Position numbers and translations under genes: made by a program. From contig NC_085141.1 in NCBI RefSeq assembly GCF_024139115.2, forward strand, positions 42,219,065 to 42,283,064: a stretch of DNA of 64,000 bases. The letters are read 5' to 3'. Source of the stretch: Armigeres subalbatus. Taxonomy: Eukaryota; Arthropoda; Insecta; Diptera; Culicidae. The notes under the pieces were generated by a model. That model was not told the DNA's origin, searched no databases, and saw only the letters and a program-made list of their open reading frames with translations. This document shows positions 31,944 to 43,598 of the stretch, in pieces (positions within the stretch are counted from its first letter, which is position 1; each line of letters begins with the position of its first letter).

Positions 31944-32478
31944 GGGGAAGAGGCCCCAAAACGCCCCCCCGATGCAAAACGCCTTTTGTGGTTTCCCTCA
32001 TATTTACCGTCATTAAGATGTCCGTAACAAAACTAGATCTAAAATTATGTAGGATAGGCGAAGAAAGTTTCATAATAGTGCATGGGAAGGTCGGAAAAAC
32101 CGAAAATTTCCACATTTTGAAGAAACATCTAACATTTTGGCGAGGCAAAACGCCCTAGTGGCAATAACCTACAAAGTACTTGCGTCTCCACGGACTATCC
32201 ATACTAGAATGCTGATTCGCCGACGCGTGGTACTTTGTTCCCTAGGAGCTGCCAGCTAAAAGGCGTTTTGCCTCATGATTTTTCCGGCAACAGAATATCA
32301 CCACTTTTTTGAAATGTGAATATTATCAATATGATTGAGATTTTTGACAATTTTTGAATGGCATCAACTAGCTATCTTGTTCAACTGATGCATAATGTAA
32401 AAATACCCATGAATAGCGTTACAAATAAGACAATAGAGCAGTGTTTGCTTAGCTAGGGCATATTGCCCCCCCTTCCCC
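31944..32478. mobile_element. TA-flanked MITE with GGGGAAG ends
   Basis: The left end GGGGAAGAGGCCCCAAAACG and the right end, inverted, GGGGAAGGGGGGGCAATATG share GGGGAAG and GC-rich subterminal sequence. TA lies on both sides (31942-31943, 32479-32480). Internal AAAACGCC / GGCGTTTTG blocks are also inverted. The matched ORFs on both strands are mirror translations. It resembles the nested element at 9818 in end structure and target. Confidence 0.65.
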
Positions 32479-32689
32479 TAATCTATGCATAATCTTGCAC
32501 TCTGTACCACCCATACATCTTCCATTTTTCCCAATGATCGTCCCACCCCCTTTATGGGCCGATGCGTCCTTTTAACGCCGTGTGCACGCAGCGTTGAAAA
32601 GACGCTACGTGGGCATCGGGCCTATAATCGTCTGATAGGAAAAGAGAATATGTGTCCCAATATTGGTCGAAATCGGTCCAGGGGTTAAG

Positions 32690-32862
32690 AAGTTATACTG
32701 AACTCCAACCCAACAACTTTCCACATTCCAAATGACCCTCCCACCCTCAATAGTTTTTAAGGATACAAAGTAGAAGGAATGGAACGGGCCTGGGATTGAC
32801 CCCACGACCTTCTGTGAATGAGGCAGAAGTGGTAGACATATTATCACTAAGCCCATTATAAT
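32690..32862 (-). mobile_element. tRNA-headed SINE fragment
   Basis: On the minus strand from about 32855 it reads GGGCTTAGTGATAATATGTC, CACTTCTGCCTCATTCACAG, AAGGTCGTGGGGTCAATCCC, AGGCCCGTTCC, then TTCTACTTTGTATCC. The spacing of TAGTGATAATATG (A box) and GGGGTCAATCCC (B box) is that of a tRNA, and the following unrelated tail marks a SINE rather than a tRNA gene. Confidence 0.6.
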
Positions 32863-33295
32863 TAGAAGAAAGAGAAGATAATGAAAGAAGAGTATTTTTT
32901 GTCTACAGATTACCTATTATTGTTTTATGCGTAGATTATCCTGTCGCAACCTGCGAAGTCAAGTGATTGGCAGCTCCATGTTCCGATGGATGCTTTCTTC
33001 GTCACGTAGATCGTTCCCGATTGTATCGAGTTTACTGATTGACTCTTACCACACACCAGGACTTCAGCTGGTTACAGTAATGTATACTAAATTATTGAAA
33101 TGTATTAATATTAGGAAGGAGATAGACAATTTGAGAAGAATCCCCAGTTCCCGTCCTCAACGTTTATAACTCGGCCACATTACAACCAATTGGCTTGTAG
33201 ATACACAAATCATGAAACAAAAACCATGTAAATCTCTTGTAAAACGCCCGACTAATAAACGAGAATTCTGGGTGCTTCCCAAATGATCACAAATC
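32863..33295. other. Noncoding stretch, nothing recognised
   Basis: The 80-codon ORF at 32927-33169 has no recognisable motif. Nothing else is supported. Confidence 0.4.
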
Positions 33296-33299
33296 ACTT

Positions 33300-33470
33300 C
33301 AGCTCGTCGAACTAAGTTGATCGGGATATAATACTATGTGTCTCCGCTCCGGGTCTCATATAAAAAGTACGTTTATAAACTGATTCTATAGCCCTTCGGT
33401 ACAACTTTGTTGTAAGAGAAAGGTAAAATCTGATCAACCCGGCTAGCGATTATGGTGGCTTTCTGCATTA
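33300..33470 (+). repeat. Fragment of the TGCCTTTCTCGT repeat family
   Basis: Keeps the GAACTAAGTTGATCGGGATA, GGGTCTCATATAAAAAGTAC and GTAAGAGAAAGGTAAAA blocks of the family's 3' end, followed at once by a start-like piece (CCGGCTAGCGATTATGGTGG). Strongly decayed. Confidence 0.5.
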
Positions 33471-34840
33471 TTAAAATTATTATTTTGGCCGGCCAGTGTT
33501 TCAATCAACAACACTTTGTATGTTAGGCAGAAATGGTAGTAAATGAACCACCTGCCGTTTTACTTGAAAGAATTGCATCAAAATAAGAGTTTGTTGACAT
33601 AACTCATAACAACATTAAATTAATGATTGTGCAATTTACATTCACATCACACATACGCGATGTCATCGAACTTGCCCACGCCAGATGGGTCTGTACGATC
33701 CCTTCAAGTTTATTCACGTCTCACTGATCTCATTTTGCCTCTTACCGGTTTTAGATTCAATACGTACAAAAAACCGGGCGCCAATCCTCCCCAACAGCTG
33801 CGGGAACCAGTTCGCCAACATCACCTTAACCAGAGCCGATTGACTTGAGCCGAATCGCAGGCACTTATTAAAGCTTGACTGTTCCGATCCCGTCTGCGCA
33901 AGACGCAAGGTACATCAGACGTTGAACATTATTGAACATGGTGGCATCATTTAGGTTGCACATTATTTTTATTTTTTTAAGGAAAAGAAATAGAGCTTTT
34001 ATACTACATAATATATATTAAACCGAAATTCATTGAGTTTTATCGATTGCCCAATCGGTTAACACTATTATTTGTATGGCATTGGTTCTTTGCGTATTTC
34101 TATCTGGCTGTAGTCAAGAGCGAACGATAAATTATTTAATAAACTAATATCCATTTAAATAATCTGCTATTTCAGACACACCGTGTTCCACCAAGGGCCA
34201 AACATGAAGGAGTAATGTTATCCCGGTGGGCGTAGTTGACGCGTGGCGAAATATCTTTCGAAACGCAGCTAAGCCACGAACGGCTATAGAGGTGTGAAGT
34301 GTGCACCTTAAGCCGCGGCAATGCAAGTGGGAGAGTGTAGGTTGGATTATGTTGAACAAAGCAAGGAAGTATTTTGTATCAATCATACGGAACTGCAGTA
34401 CCTGAACGAATGGTAACCATAGCCTAATCACGGTGCACAATGATAGTTTTGTAGCGGAGAATTGATTTGTTTACCTGGAACGAATAAGAAAAAAGAAGGT
34501 CATTAGTGATCCCGCGTGCAACAAAATTTATTCGTGGTCTTAATACGAGTAGTTCCAATGTTGCAGCTATAAACTCAATATAGATTGATTATAAATGTAA
34601 ATAGTTGCTACTCTATGATTAATTCGGAACTGATGATAAAACTATTCATTTATTTGGAATCATCATCTAGTAGTTTTTATAAACTGATACATTTATTAAA
34701 AGATGCGAAGGAAAGCAACGGACCAAGGAGTATCCACACATGATGCAAAAACGGTAGCAACTTAGAACACTAACATCCGTTTATCATAGGAATCAAACTT
34801 CGTGAGGACTTGGTTGTTATTGAATAAAATACTAGAATTG
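33471..34840. other. Noncoding stretch, nothing recognised
   Basis: I see no gene or element that I can support. The block 34170-34440 is less AT-rich and carries a 98-codon minus-strand ORF without known motif. Confidence 0.45.
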
Positions 34841-34846
34841 CTGAAA

Positions 34847-35003
34847 TCTCGCTTAACTTTTCAAAAGGACCTAAGTAACATTTTTTTCATGAATTAATTT
34901 GAATAGCGCAATCAAAAGCTATCATGTTGTTCTGTTGATTGCGCTATTCAAATTAATTCATGAAAAAAATGTTACTTAGGTCCTTTTGAAAAGTTAAGCG
35001 AGA
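34847..35003. repeat. Perfect long palindrome (69-bp arms, 19-bp loop)
   Basis: Arms 34847-34915 and 34935-35003 are exact reverse complements, with TCTCGCTTAACTTTTCAAAA at the outer end and ATAGCGCAATCA at the inner end. The exact identity of the arms implies a recent event or gene-conversion-like correction. No TSD or known TIR is seen. Confidence 0.92.
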
Positions 35004-35652
35004 AATGTACACTTCGAGATATAAAGAACCTTAAAGCAAATCTAACAAAAGCATCTTATCGTCATTTTTTCATGGATGAAAAGATTCGAAACTTTTCAGC
35101 AAACACAGAACGGTATGCTCTTAGTTCAACTCACGACGTACGTCTCTTTACATATGTAATCAGATTATGGACGAGAACGAAGAAATTTCCACTTTTCTTG
35201 ATCCTGTTTTTCGTCGCATTTGAGAAGTTCACTGCACAAAAACTTTGGCGCTCGGTGGTGACATCGAGTGACCCGATTTCCCGGTCAACGAATGCGGGCT
35301 GAGGAAGAAAAAAAAATGTTCTTATTCCGTAAGCTGACTGGCGGCGGTGTTATCTTCTTCCTTGGCATCCGACTTGCTAAAAGATGACGATGCCGAAAGA
35401 TGAGGTTGCAGTTTTTCATACGCTTTAGAGAAACGATAAGTTACTAACATATGCCGGAAGACAAGCTGCTTAAAAAATTCTCTATCATTTTGGGGCTGCT
35501 GATGGAACTTGAGAGAGATTGATTGAAAGTGAAGTGGATCGTAGATTTTTAAGCATCTCAAATACATATTTTATTTGACTGGGATAACTTTAAGAATATT
35601 TAGAGGAAATTTGAATACTTAGCAAACACCAATGAATGGAACAATTATCGAA

Positions 35653-35889
35653 CAATTCTTGCGTGATTTTTGAAAACGTCGTAAGTCCAAATGAGAAGCT
35701 CTCTTTGTTTATTTTCTCTTTCGATTATTACAAAGCCATACTAACATTTACATTGAATTTTCCAGCATCGATCTGAAGAAAATAGCTTTGTCTAGTGTGC
35801 TGAGGTGAAAATATTGCAACAAAGAGAGCGTAATAAAAGAGAGTCTCTCATTTGGACTTACGACGTTTTCAAAAATCACGCGAGAATTA
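35653..35889. repeat. Inverted repeat, 45-bp arms plus inner arms
   Basis: GCGTGATTTTTGAAAACGTC and GTAAGTCCAAATGAGA on the left (35661-35696) are matched by their inverse at 35846-35880, and an inner GCTCTCTTTG pairs with CAAAGAGAGC. The loop of about 110 bp is noncoding. It may be a small foldback MITE. Confidence 0.7.
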
Positions 35890-37300
35890 TTTGAGCGCAA
35901 CAAACACTTCATGATATTTGCTGCAGATAAAATTGAGCACAACATTGTCTTTGTCCAACATTGGAGCAGGACAACATCACTATTCTCTTTATTTGTTTTT
36001 TTTTTTGCTAACAAAATTTACACCAAGGAGCAGGTGTATGAAAACGGCAAAAAACATTTGGAGAATACCCAAAGGAATACTATCGCCTTTTGAGAAACTG
36101 ATTAAATAATGAAATATGAAAACCCATTACTTAACTGTTGAGTCGAAGCGTGTTATGTACACACAAATGCCGATCGATTACAATGTCATCGAAGGGCCGT
36201 GTTTGCTTCCATATTTATACGGAACTGCACATACACGTTCCACACCCGTTTTCATATTCCTGTCGCGCACAACCGTACGTAGGTGTATGATGCCCATCAT
36301 CATCATCATCTCTATCTTGGGTTGGCATACTCTGCACTATACTGTCCAGCCACCACCCCCGGAGAAGTGTATTGAATATTAATAATTTTATGCATAATAT
36401 ATGAAGGATCAATTCATATAGTTCGTATGCATACCTCATATAAAGTGGATAACTGAATGCACATTCGCTGAAGCATAACTGGTAGGGGTTCTTTTGCTCT
36501 ATGGAAATATGCTCCATCATGGGTGATATCAGCGTTCGATGGGGACTGGGGAGGGAAGAAATAGGGCAAATGTCTGGTTTTGGAAGGTTTCAACTTTTCT
36601 TGGCAGGGATTTTGGTTGATCAAACATTGTACATATATCGTAGTTCGGTATTCTAATTTACCATTCTGCATCGACATTTTTGTTTCATAAGGGCGAAAGT
36701 CGCAAATGTAAAAATTGACATTTCTCGCAATTTTCGTATCAATTAAGATCGCTCTCAGCTAACTATGACTGGCTACGCGTTTTTTACAGAATGGAAGTGG
36801 AAAATTCCGTGAAACCTTATGAACCAACAATGTCCATATTATAAATTCATTTCAAATGGAGATGATGCTCAACACCGAAGTTTGAAATTGACACGCGTAC
36901 ACGCAAAAATCCGCTATTATAGCCCTCTCCATCCCCATTGGTGTTGGTGCTGTGTTTACAAAATTTTCCTTTGTTTACTGTTAGAACTGTCATAATTTTC
37001 TTGTTTGCTGTTAGAAAACAACAAACAATGCGTGGAAACACTAAGAAAAATATCGCAAATTTGAACTAGACATCAGGTGAAAATGATAATTTTCATTTTG
37101 ATTCAGTGTGCAGCATAAAAAAAATCACTCTGTGATAGTGTTGGTAAAATCTGCTTGGAGACCTCAATTACGCCGCAATATGCTTCTGAATGAATTGTGT
37201 TGTTTTGTTTAATTTCGTATTCAATGCGGGCAAAAATAATTAGTTTGTATCTGTCGTCAGTGAAAAGGCATTGATTGAATTGCTTTGCTGAACAAGAGAA
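35890..37300. other. Noncoding stretch, nothing recognised
   Basis: No gene is supported. A CATCATCATC microsatellite lies at 36294-36310. ORFs at 36116-36677 on both strands show no motif. The stretch 36900-37040 has TTTGTTTACTGTTAGAAC and TTGTTTGCTGTTAGAA, a local duplication. Confidence 0.45.
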
Positions 37301-37673
37301 GTGACATTGGGAACAGCGGGCAGCAGGGACTATGTCCAAGGGCTTGACGATCCCTCCCCAGGCCATCTGCGAGTTGTGGGGCTTGCCTAGGATGTGGTGG
37401 GGTTTGACAGTGGGCCCTGTTAAACCTCTATAAAAAGCTGCATGTATCCGCAAGTAGGCCCCACCAAAGCGACCGTGTGCCGCTCAAAGCGCACAAGCCC
37501 AAGTCCTGGTGTTAGGTGGGACGCTAAACAGCCCTGACACGACGGCCCTCCGACGAGACAGGAGGTTTGCGCAGGCCCAATAAGCCGCCTAGAAAACCAA
37601 TAATTACGAACAATATAAGAGATAATGCGACTCGATATAATCGGCAAAGACCTAGGCGACGAATACAGGATCA

Positions 37674-38108
37674 CGATTGGAAGCTTGGAACATGGAATTG
37701 CAAGTCGCTAGGTTTCGCAGGTTGCGACAGGATGATCTACGATGAATTACATCCCCGCAGGAGATTTGCTGGACAGGACAGAAAGTGTGGAAAAGCGGGC
37801 ATCGAGCGGCTACCTTCTACCAAAGCTGTGGCACCACCAACGAGCTGGGAACCGGCTTCATAGTGCTGGGTAAGATGCGCCAACGCGTGATTGGGTGGCA
37901 GCCAATCAACGCAAGGATGTGCAAGCTGAGGATTAAAGGCCGTTTCTTCAACTATAGCATCATCAACGTGCACTGCCCACACGAAGGGAGACCCGACGAC
38001 GAGAAAGAAGCGTTCTACGCACAGCTGGAGCAGACATACGATGGATGCCCACTGCGGGACGTCAAAATCGTCATCGGTGACATGAACACCGGTCATCGGA
38101 CCGGATAG
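37674..38108 (+). pseudogene. RTE endonuclease domain, N-terminal part, frameshifted
   Basis: The endonuclease starts with DWKLGTWNCKSL at about 37674, the first conserved strand of AP-endonuclease-like domains. After a shift near 37735-37785 the frame resumes as FYQSCGTTNELGTGFIVLG, GWQPINARMCKLRIKGRFFN, YSIINVHCPHEGRPDD and VKIVIGDMN. GDMN is the catalytic GD-N motif. The reading frame then runs into a stop after a deletion of about 10-20 residues at 38085-38105. The nuclease nicks target DNA for target-primed reverse transcription. Confidence 0.8.
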
Positions 38109-39230
38109 TCTGCACACCGTATCGAATGACAACGGCCAACGATGCATAAACTTCGCAGCCTCCCGCGGAATGGTAGTCCGAAGCACCTTCTTTCCCCGCA
38201 AAAATATCCACAAGGCCACATGGAGATCACCTAACCAAGAAACGGAAAACCAAATCGATCACGTTCTAATCGACGGTAAATTCTTCTCCGACATCACGAA
38301 CGTCCGCACTTACCGCAGTGCGAATATTGAATCCGACCACTACCTCGTTGCAGTATGCCTGCGCTCAAAACTCTCGACGGTGTACAACACGCGTCGAAGT
38401 CGGACGCCGCGGCTTAACATTGGGCGGCTACAAGACGGTAGACTAGCCCAAGAATACGCGCAGCAGCTGGAAGTGGCACTTCCAACGGAAGAGCAGCTAG
38501 GCGCAGCGTCTCTTGAAGATGGCTGGAGAGATATTCGATCCGCCATTGGTAGCACCGCAACCGCTGCACTAGGCACGGTGCCCCCGGATCAGAGAAACGA
38601 CTGGTATGACGGCGAATGTGAGCAGTTAGTGGAAGAGAAGAATGCAGCATGGGCGAGATTGCTGCAACACCGCACGAGGGCGAACGAGGCACGATATAAA
38701 CAGGCGCGGAACAGACAAAACTCGATTTTCCGGAGGAAAAAGCGCCAGCAGGAAGATCGAGACCGTGAAGAAACGGAGCAACTGTACCGCGCTAATAATA
38801 CACGAAAGTTCTATGAGAAGTTAAACCGTTCACGTAAGGGCCACGTGCCACAGCCTGATATGTGTAAGGACATAATCGGGAACCTTCTTACGAACGAGCG
38901 TGAGGTGATCCAAAGGTGGCGGCAGCACTACGAAGAACACCTGAATGGCGATGTGGCAGACGAAGATGGCGGTATGGTGATGGACCTGGGAGAACGCGCG
39001 CAGGACATAATTCTACCGGCTCCGGATCTCCAGGAAATCCAGGAGGAGATTGGCCGGCTGAAGAACAACAAAGCCCCTGGGGTTGACCAACTACCAGGAG
39101 AGCTATTTAAACACGGTGGTGAGGCACTGGCTAGAGCGCTGCACTGGGTCATTACCAAGATTTGGGAGGAGGAAGTTTTGCCGCAGGAGTGGATGGAAGG
39201 TGTCGTGTGTCCCATCTACAAAAGGGCGAT
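38106..39230 (+). pseudogene. RTE endonuclease C-terminus, linker and start of reverse transcriptase
   Basis: The open frame (fully open from ATG 38170) reads VVRSTFFPRKNIHKATWRSP, ENQIDHVLIDGKF, and SANIESDHYLVA. SDH is the final catalytic motif of the endonuclease. A Lys/Arg/Glu-rich linker follows (38400-38850), then KNNKAPGVDQLPGELFK, the first conserved RT block. A one-base loss in an A run near 39222 (CTACAAAAGGG where five A are expected) shifts the frame and causes a stop at 39268. Confidence 0.85.
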
Positions 39231-39683
39231 AAGCTGGATTGTAGCAACTACCGCGCAATCACATTGCTGAACGCCGCCTACAAGGTACTCTCCCAAATTT
39301 TATGCCGTCGACTAGCACCAACTGCAAGGGAGTTCGTGGGGCAGTACCAGGCGGGTTTTATGGGCGAACGCTCCACCACGGACCAGGTGTTCGCCATTCG
39401 CCAAGTACTGCAGAAATGCCGCGAATACAACGTGCCCACACATCATCTATTCATCGACTTCAAAGCCGCATATGATACAATCGATCGAGACCAGCTATGG
39501 CAGCTAATGCACGAACACGGTTTTCCGGATAAACTGACACGGTTGATCAAAGCGACGATGGATCGGGTGATGTGCGTAGTTCGAGTTTCAGGGGCATTCT
39601 CGAGTCCCTTCGAAACCCGCAGAGGGTTACGGCAAGGTGATGGTCTTTCGTGTTTGCTATTCAACATCGCTTTGGAAGGGTAA
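39225..39683 (+). pseudogene. RTE reverse transcriptase, finger and palm part
   Basis: The frame from about 39225 encodes KGDKLDCSNYRAITLLNAAY, GQYQAGFMGERSTTDQVFAI, HHLFIDFKAAYDTIDRD and GLRQGDGLSCLLFNIALEG. FIDFKAAYD holds the first catalytic aspartates of RT motif A and RQGDGLSCLLFNIALE is motif B. A one-base loss in a G run at 39676-39680 shifts the frame and gives TAA at once. Confidence 0.9.
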
Positions 39684-40066
39684 TACGAAGAGCAGGGATT
39701 AACACGAGTGGTACAATTTTCAATAAGTCCGTCCAGCTATTTGGTTTCGCCGACGACATAGATATTATGGCACGTAACTTTGAGAAGATGGAGGAAGCCT
39801 ACATCAGACTGAAGAGGGAAGCTAAGCGGACCGGACTAGTCATCAACACGTCGAAGACGAAGTACATGATAGGAAGAGGTTCAAGAGAAGACAATTGGAG
39901 CCACCCACCGCGAGTTTGCATCGGTGGTGACGAAATCGAGGTGGTAGAAGAATTTGTGTACTTGGGCTCACTGGTGACTGCCGAAAATGACACCAGCAGA
40001 GAAATTCGGAGACGCATAGTGGCTGGAAATCGTACGTACTTTGACTCTGCAAGACGGATCGAATAG
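39676..40066 (+). pseudogene. RTE reverse transcriptase, catalytic FADD block and thumb
   Basis: After the shift the frame gives VIRRAGINTSGTIFNKSVQL, then FGFADDIDIM, the RT catalytic motif C (FADD), KRTGLVINTSKTKYMIGRG and EEFVYLGSLVTAENDTSREI. A further shift near 40045 leads to a stop at 40064. Confidence 0.88.
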
Positions 40067-40559
40067 AGTTCGCCGCCGTACCAAACTGACAATCTACAAA
40101 ACGCTAATTAGACCGGTAGTCCTTTACGGACACGAGACCTGGACGATGCTCGTGGAGGACCAACGCGCACTTGGAGTTTTCGAAAGGAAAGTGCTGCGTA
40201 CCATCTATGGTGGGGTGCAGATGGCGGACGGTACGTGGAGGAGGCGAATGAACCACGAATTGCATCAGCTGTTGGGAGAACCATCCATCGTTCACACCGC
40301 GAAAATCGGACGACTGCGATGGGCCGGGCACGTAGCCAGAATGTCGGACAGTAACCCGGTGAAAATGGTTCTCGACAACGATCCGACGGGCACAAGAAGG
40401 CGAGGTGCGCAGCGGGCAAGGTGGATCGATCAGGTGGAAGATGACTTGCGGACCCTCCGTAGACTGCGGTGGTTGGCGACGTGTAGCCATGGACCGAGCG
40501 GAATGGAGAAGACTCTTATATACCGCACAGGCCACTTCGGCCTTAGTCTGAATAAATAA
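40050..40559 (+). pseudogene. RTE C-terminal region
   Basis: The last frame encodes NRVRRRTKLTIYKTLIRPVV, LYGHETWTML, RWAGHVARMSDSNPVKMV and RRRGAQRARWIDQVEDDLRT, the conserved C-terminal tail of RTE polymerases, which contains the LRWAGHV-RM pattern also common in other insect LINEs. It ends close to the 3' tail of the element. The stop codon TAA at 40557 is nine bases before the element's end. Confidence 0.85.
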
Positions 40560-40575
40560 AAAATAATTGGGAACA

Positions 40576-40980
40576 ACAACAAAAAAATATTTATCCTTCG
40601 AAATATTTTAGAATACAAAAAGCTTCTTTTTAATGTTTCAAGACAATTTGAAAACATATTTTATATAAGGTGTTTTATGGAACGTTTCGCAATGCCCAAA
40701 ATATTTACATTAAATGTTTTTGTTTTGTGATGATTTTGTATGCACGTTCTGTTAGATCCGAACACAGAACATAGTTTGATCCGTTTTAATTTTCATTCAT
40801 GTTTTTTTCTGCATTTTATGCTGAGAATGCAATGCTTTGAATAATCTTGCGACACGTAATGAAAATCGTATGAAACACTTTATTCTCAATTCGAGTCAAC
40901 CAAACAAACGGGCTTCCAAATACAAGCAACACATCTGACGCGATCTGTCTCATAAAATTGCCTTTTCCTCCAAATATTTG
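40576..40980. other. Noncoding stretch, nothing recognised
   Basis: AT-rich sequence without supported gene or repeat. Confidence 0.4.
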
Positions 40981-40984
40981 TCAA

Positions 40985-41118
40985 TTTAATAAGAAAATTA
41001 TTTTGAGCTTTTAGTGGAATGTCTTTACTTGTCATAGGACGAGTTTGTACAATTTCATTTAATTCCACCACTTGATTGTTCCTTTGATAGATACGTTTTT
41101 CGACCTCAACCAGGGTGA
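40985..41118 (-). mobile_element. Penelope-like 3' tail fragment
   Basis: On the minus strand this has GAGGTCGAAAAACGTATC, GTGGTGGAATTAAATG, ACTCGTCCTATGACAAG and AAAAGCTCAAAATAATTTTC, the same series as at 19325-19484. It lacks the GACACTGAAGACG block and is therefore truncated further. Confidence 0.65.
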
Positions 41119-42685
41119 CCTCAACTAAACTTCCATTTTAAAATTCCCGACGTTTCCCGATATTTTTGAAATACTCCCGATTTAATTTTGAAAATCCATC
41201 TGTATGTATGAATGTTCGCTAACTGTTTCTGAACCACATGACCGATTTCAACCAAATTTGATACACACATTCGGGAAGATAACAAAGGGGGTAGGAGGGT
41301 CGTTAGTAAAAGGGGAAGGGGTGGGGGAGTGGTTTTGTTTTGAAAACGAACAATTTAGTGTAGCTTTCAACTCCCACGACCGATGTCAACCAAATCTTCA
41401 CTATGAGGAGACGATTATATGGAAGGGCCAGTGGGGAGAGGAATCTCGAGCAAAGACGAATAACTAATTGATAACGAATTCTATTATCCGGTTGTCTAAC
41501 ATTTTGTTAATTGAACTTGTTATCATTTTGGTTGAATTAATACCAGATTTTGGTTCCTGATCTTACAGTAATTATGAACTTTGTGCAGACAAAACTTCAA
41601 CGGTTCACCACTTCATCTCATAGCTCCTATTTCCATCCCATCAAAAACAGAGAAATGGAAAGGAATTTGGTTTGTTTTTTTATTTTTGTGATTTTTTTCA
41701 GCAGTGAGCACGCATGTTGACAAAAAGAAGCGACGAATTTAATGCCGTATTTCTTTGTTTAGCGATGAGATGTACAGATACAGATATATGTACAGTGAGA
41801 TTGAGATCGGAACAGTTCCCCTATTTAGCTCGCCGAAATAAAAAAAAAAAAGGTATGATGGTGGGACTTGGGCAATTTCAGTTTGAGAACCTCTAGTCAA
41901 TGTTATTTTCAACTTCGCATATTCAAATTAGAGTTGATAATGTGAATTTTAATAATTGTATACATTAATAGACGAAAAAGTTCATAGTTTTTAAAAGTTA
42001 CGTTATATAGAATTACAAAAATTGCTTTATAACGAATTACGTTATATGTATCGCGGTTGCCTTATAACGAGCTATTTACATATCTGGCTGATAGTTTTTG
42101 GCTTTGCTTCCCAATTTGTTGAACATATTGGAATGGCCATTCACTATAAACATGTCCCCTATTAATTTTTATCTGCATACTCAAAAATAAATCAAAACGA
42201 TTGTACTATATATTCGTTTTGGGCTTTGTTAATAGGAAGAGTTAATTTTCGACCAAGGCTGGGGTCATTTAGTAAAAGTTAGTATGTTTAAACGAATGCA
42301 ATGCTTAGCACGATATATAAGCGACGTTAAATTTAAAAGAAAATAGCAAATTTGTATTGAAAATAAAATTTGTTGTTATGTATTCAGTTATTAGTTAAAC
42401 ACGTGATTGATACCTAAATGTCAAAATGATAATAAGGACAGGTATCAGGTATCAGAACGTCGGCTCAGGAGGCACGTTCCCCTCAATTTGGGAGATTTGT
42501 GCCATCGCCTTCACTGACCTTTCTCATCATTTACCTGACGGAAAAGGAAGTGAAAAGGGGAAAGAAAGAGGAAGTGAAGTTGGAAAGGAGAATGGAACCA
42601 TTTATAGGAAAGCCAATTATGTAGATTCACACGCATTCAGCTAGGGACTAAAGAGAGGTGTCACAAAAACACAGAAGACGTAACA
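41119..42685. other. Noncoding stretch with one repeat fragment
   Basis: At 41660-41825 there is a copy of the GGGGAACTG-ended repeat: TTTTTTCAGCAGTGAGCACG, AAAAAGAAGCGACGAA and AACAGTTCCCCTAT. The remainder, including the ACGAATTACGTTATA-like short repeats at about 42000-42070, has no coding signal. Confidence 0.5.
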
Positions 42686-42689
42686 ATGG

Positions 42690-43545
42690 ACGAACGTCAA
42701 AGACGAAACACAGAGTGCACTGTGAAAAACGCATAATGCGAATCCATATAGGTAACATACACAAAGTACATTGTAAAAAAAAAAACGCATGATGCGAATC
42801 CATATAGGTGACAATTTGTTGAAAACTAAGTAAAACACATATCCATAACCCCATTCTTATTGAACCCCACGTTGAGATTGAACAAGAGTAGCCGAACCCG
42901 AACGTCAAGAACGAAATACAGAGTACACTGTAAAAAACGCATAATGCGAATCCATATAGGTAACATACACAAAGTACATTGTAAAAAAAACGCATAATGC
43001 GAATCCATATAGGTGACAATTTGTTGAAAACTAAGTAAAACACATATTCATAAACCCACTCTTATTTAACCTCACGTTAAGATTGAACAAGAGTAACCGA
43101 AGCCGAACGTCAAGGACGAGACACAGAGTACACTGTGAAAAACGCATAATGCGAATCCATATAGGTGACAATTTGTTGAAAACTAAGTGAAACACATATC
43201 CATAACCCCACTCTGAACGTCAAGGACTAGACAAAGAGTACACTGTGAAAAACGCATAATGCGAATCCATATAGGTGACAATTTGTTGAAAACTAAGTAA
43301 AACACATATTCATAACCCCACTATTATTTAACCTCACGTTGAGATTGAACAAGAGTAGCCGAAGCCAAACGTCAAGGACGAGACACAGAGTATGCTGTGA
43401 AAAAACGCATAATGCGAATCCATATAGGTAACATACACAAAGCACATTGTAAAAAACGCATAATGCGGATCCATATAGGTGGCAATTTGTTGAAAACTAA
43501 TTAAAACACATATTCATAATCCTACTCTTATTTAACCTCACGATG
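42690..43545. repeat. Satellite array with AACGCATAATGCGAATCCAT core
   Basis: The core AACGCATAATGCGAATCCAT followed by ATAGGT occurs about eight times (from about 42727 to 43480). Larger units include GTGACAATTTGTTGAAAACT, ACACATATCCATAACCCCA, ACGTTGAGATTGAACAAGAG and CGAACGTCAAGGACGA-like blocks; some units have the core twice. ORFs on the minus strand in this block are the satellite translated. Confidence 0.85.
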
Positions 43546-43598
43546 AGGTTGAATAAGAGTGGCCGATTATCTCGGAGAAATAAAAAGTCAACTACGCC

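Larger units (their letters stand above)
37316..40565 (+). mobile_element. Full-length RTE-clade non-LTR retrotransposon (JAM1-like)
   Basis: A 3,250-bp element flanked by a 10-bp TSD, ATTGGGAACA (37306-37315 and 40566-40575), with a GCGGGCAGCAGGGAC 5' end and a short AATAAATAAAAAATA 3' tail. It has a 5' UTR of about 350 bp, an apurinic-type endonuclease and a reverse transcriptase in one original reading frame, without LTRs. The length, order and wording of the protein fit the RTE clade, of which JAM1 is the known Aedes member. The reading frame is broken by about five small lesions, so the copy cannot make an intact protein. Confidence 0.9.
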
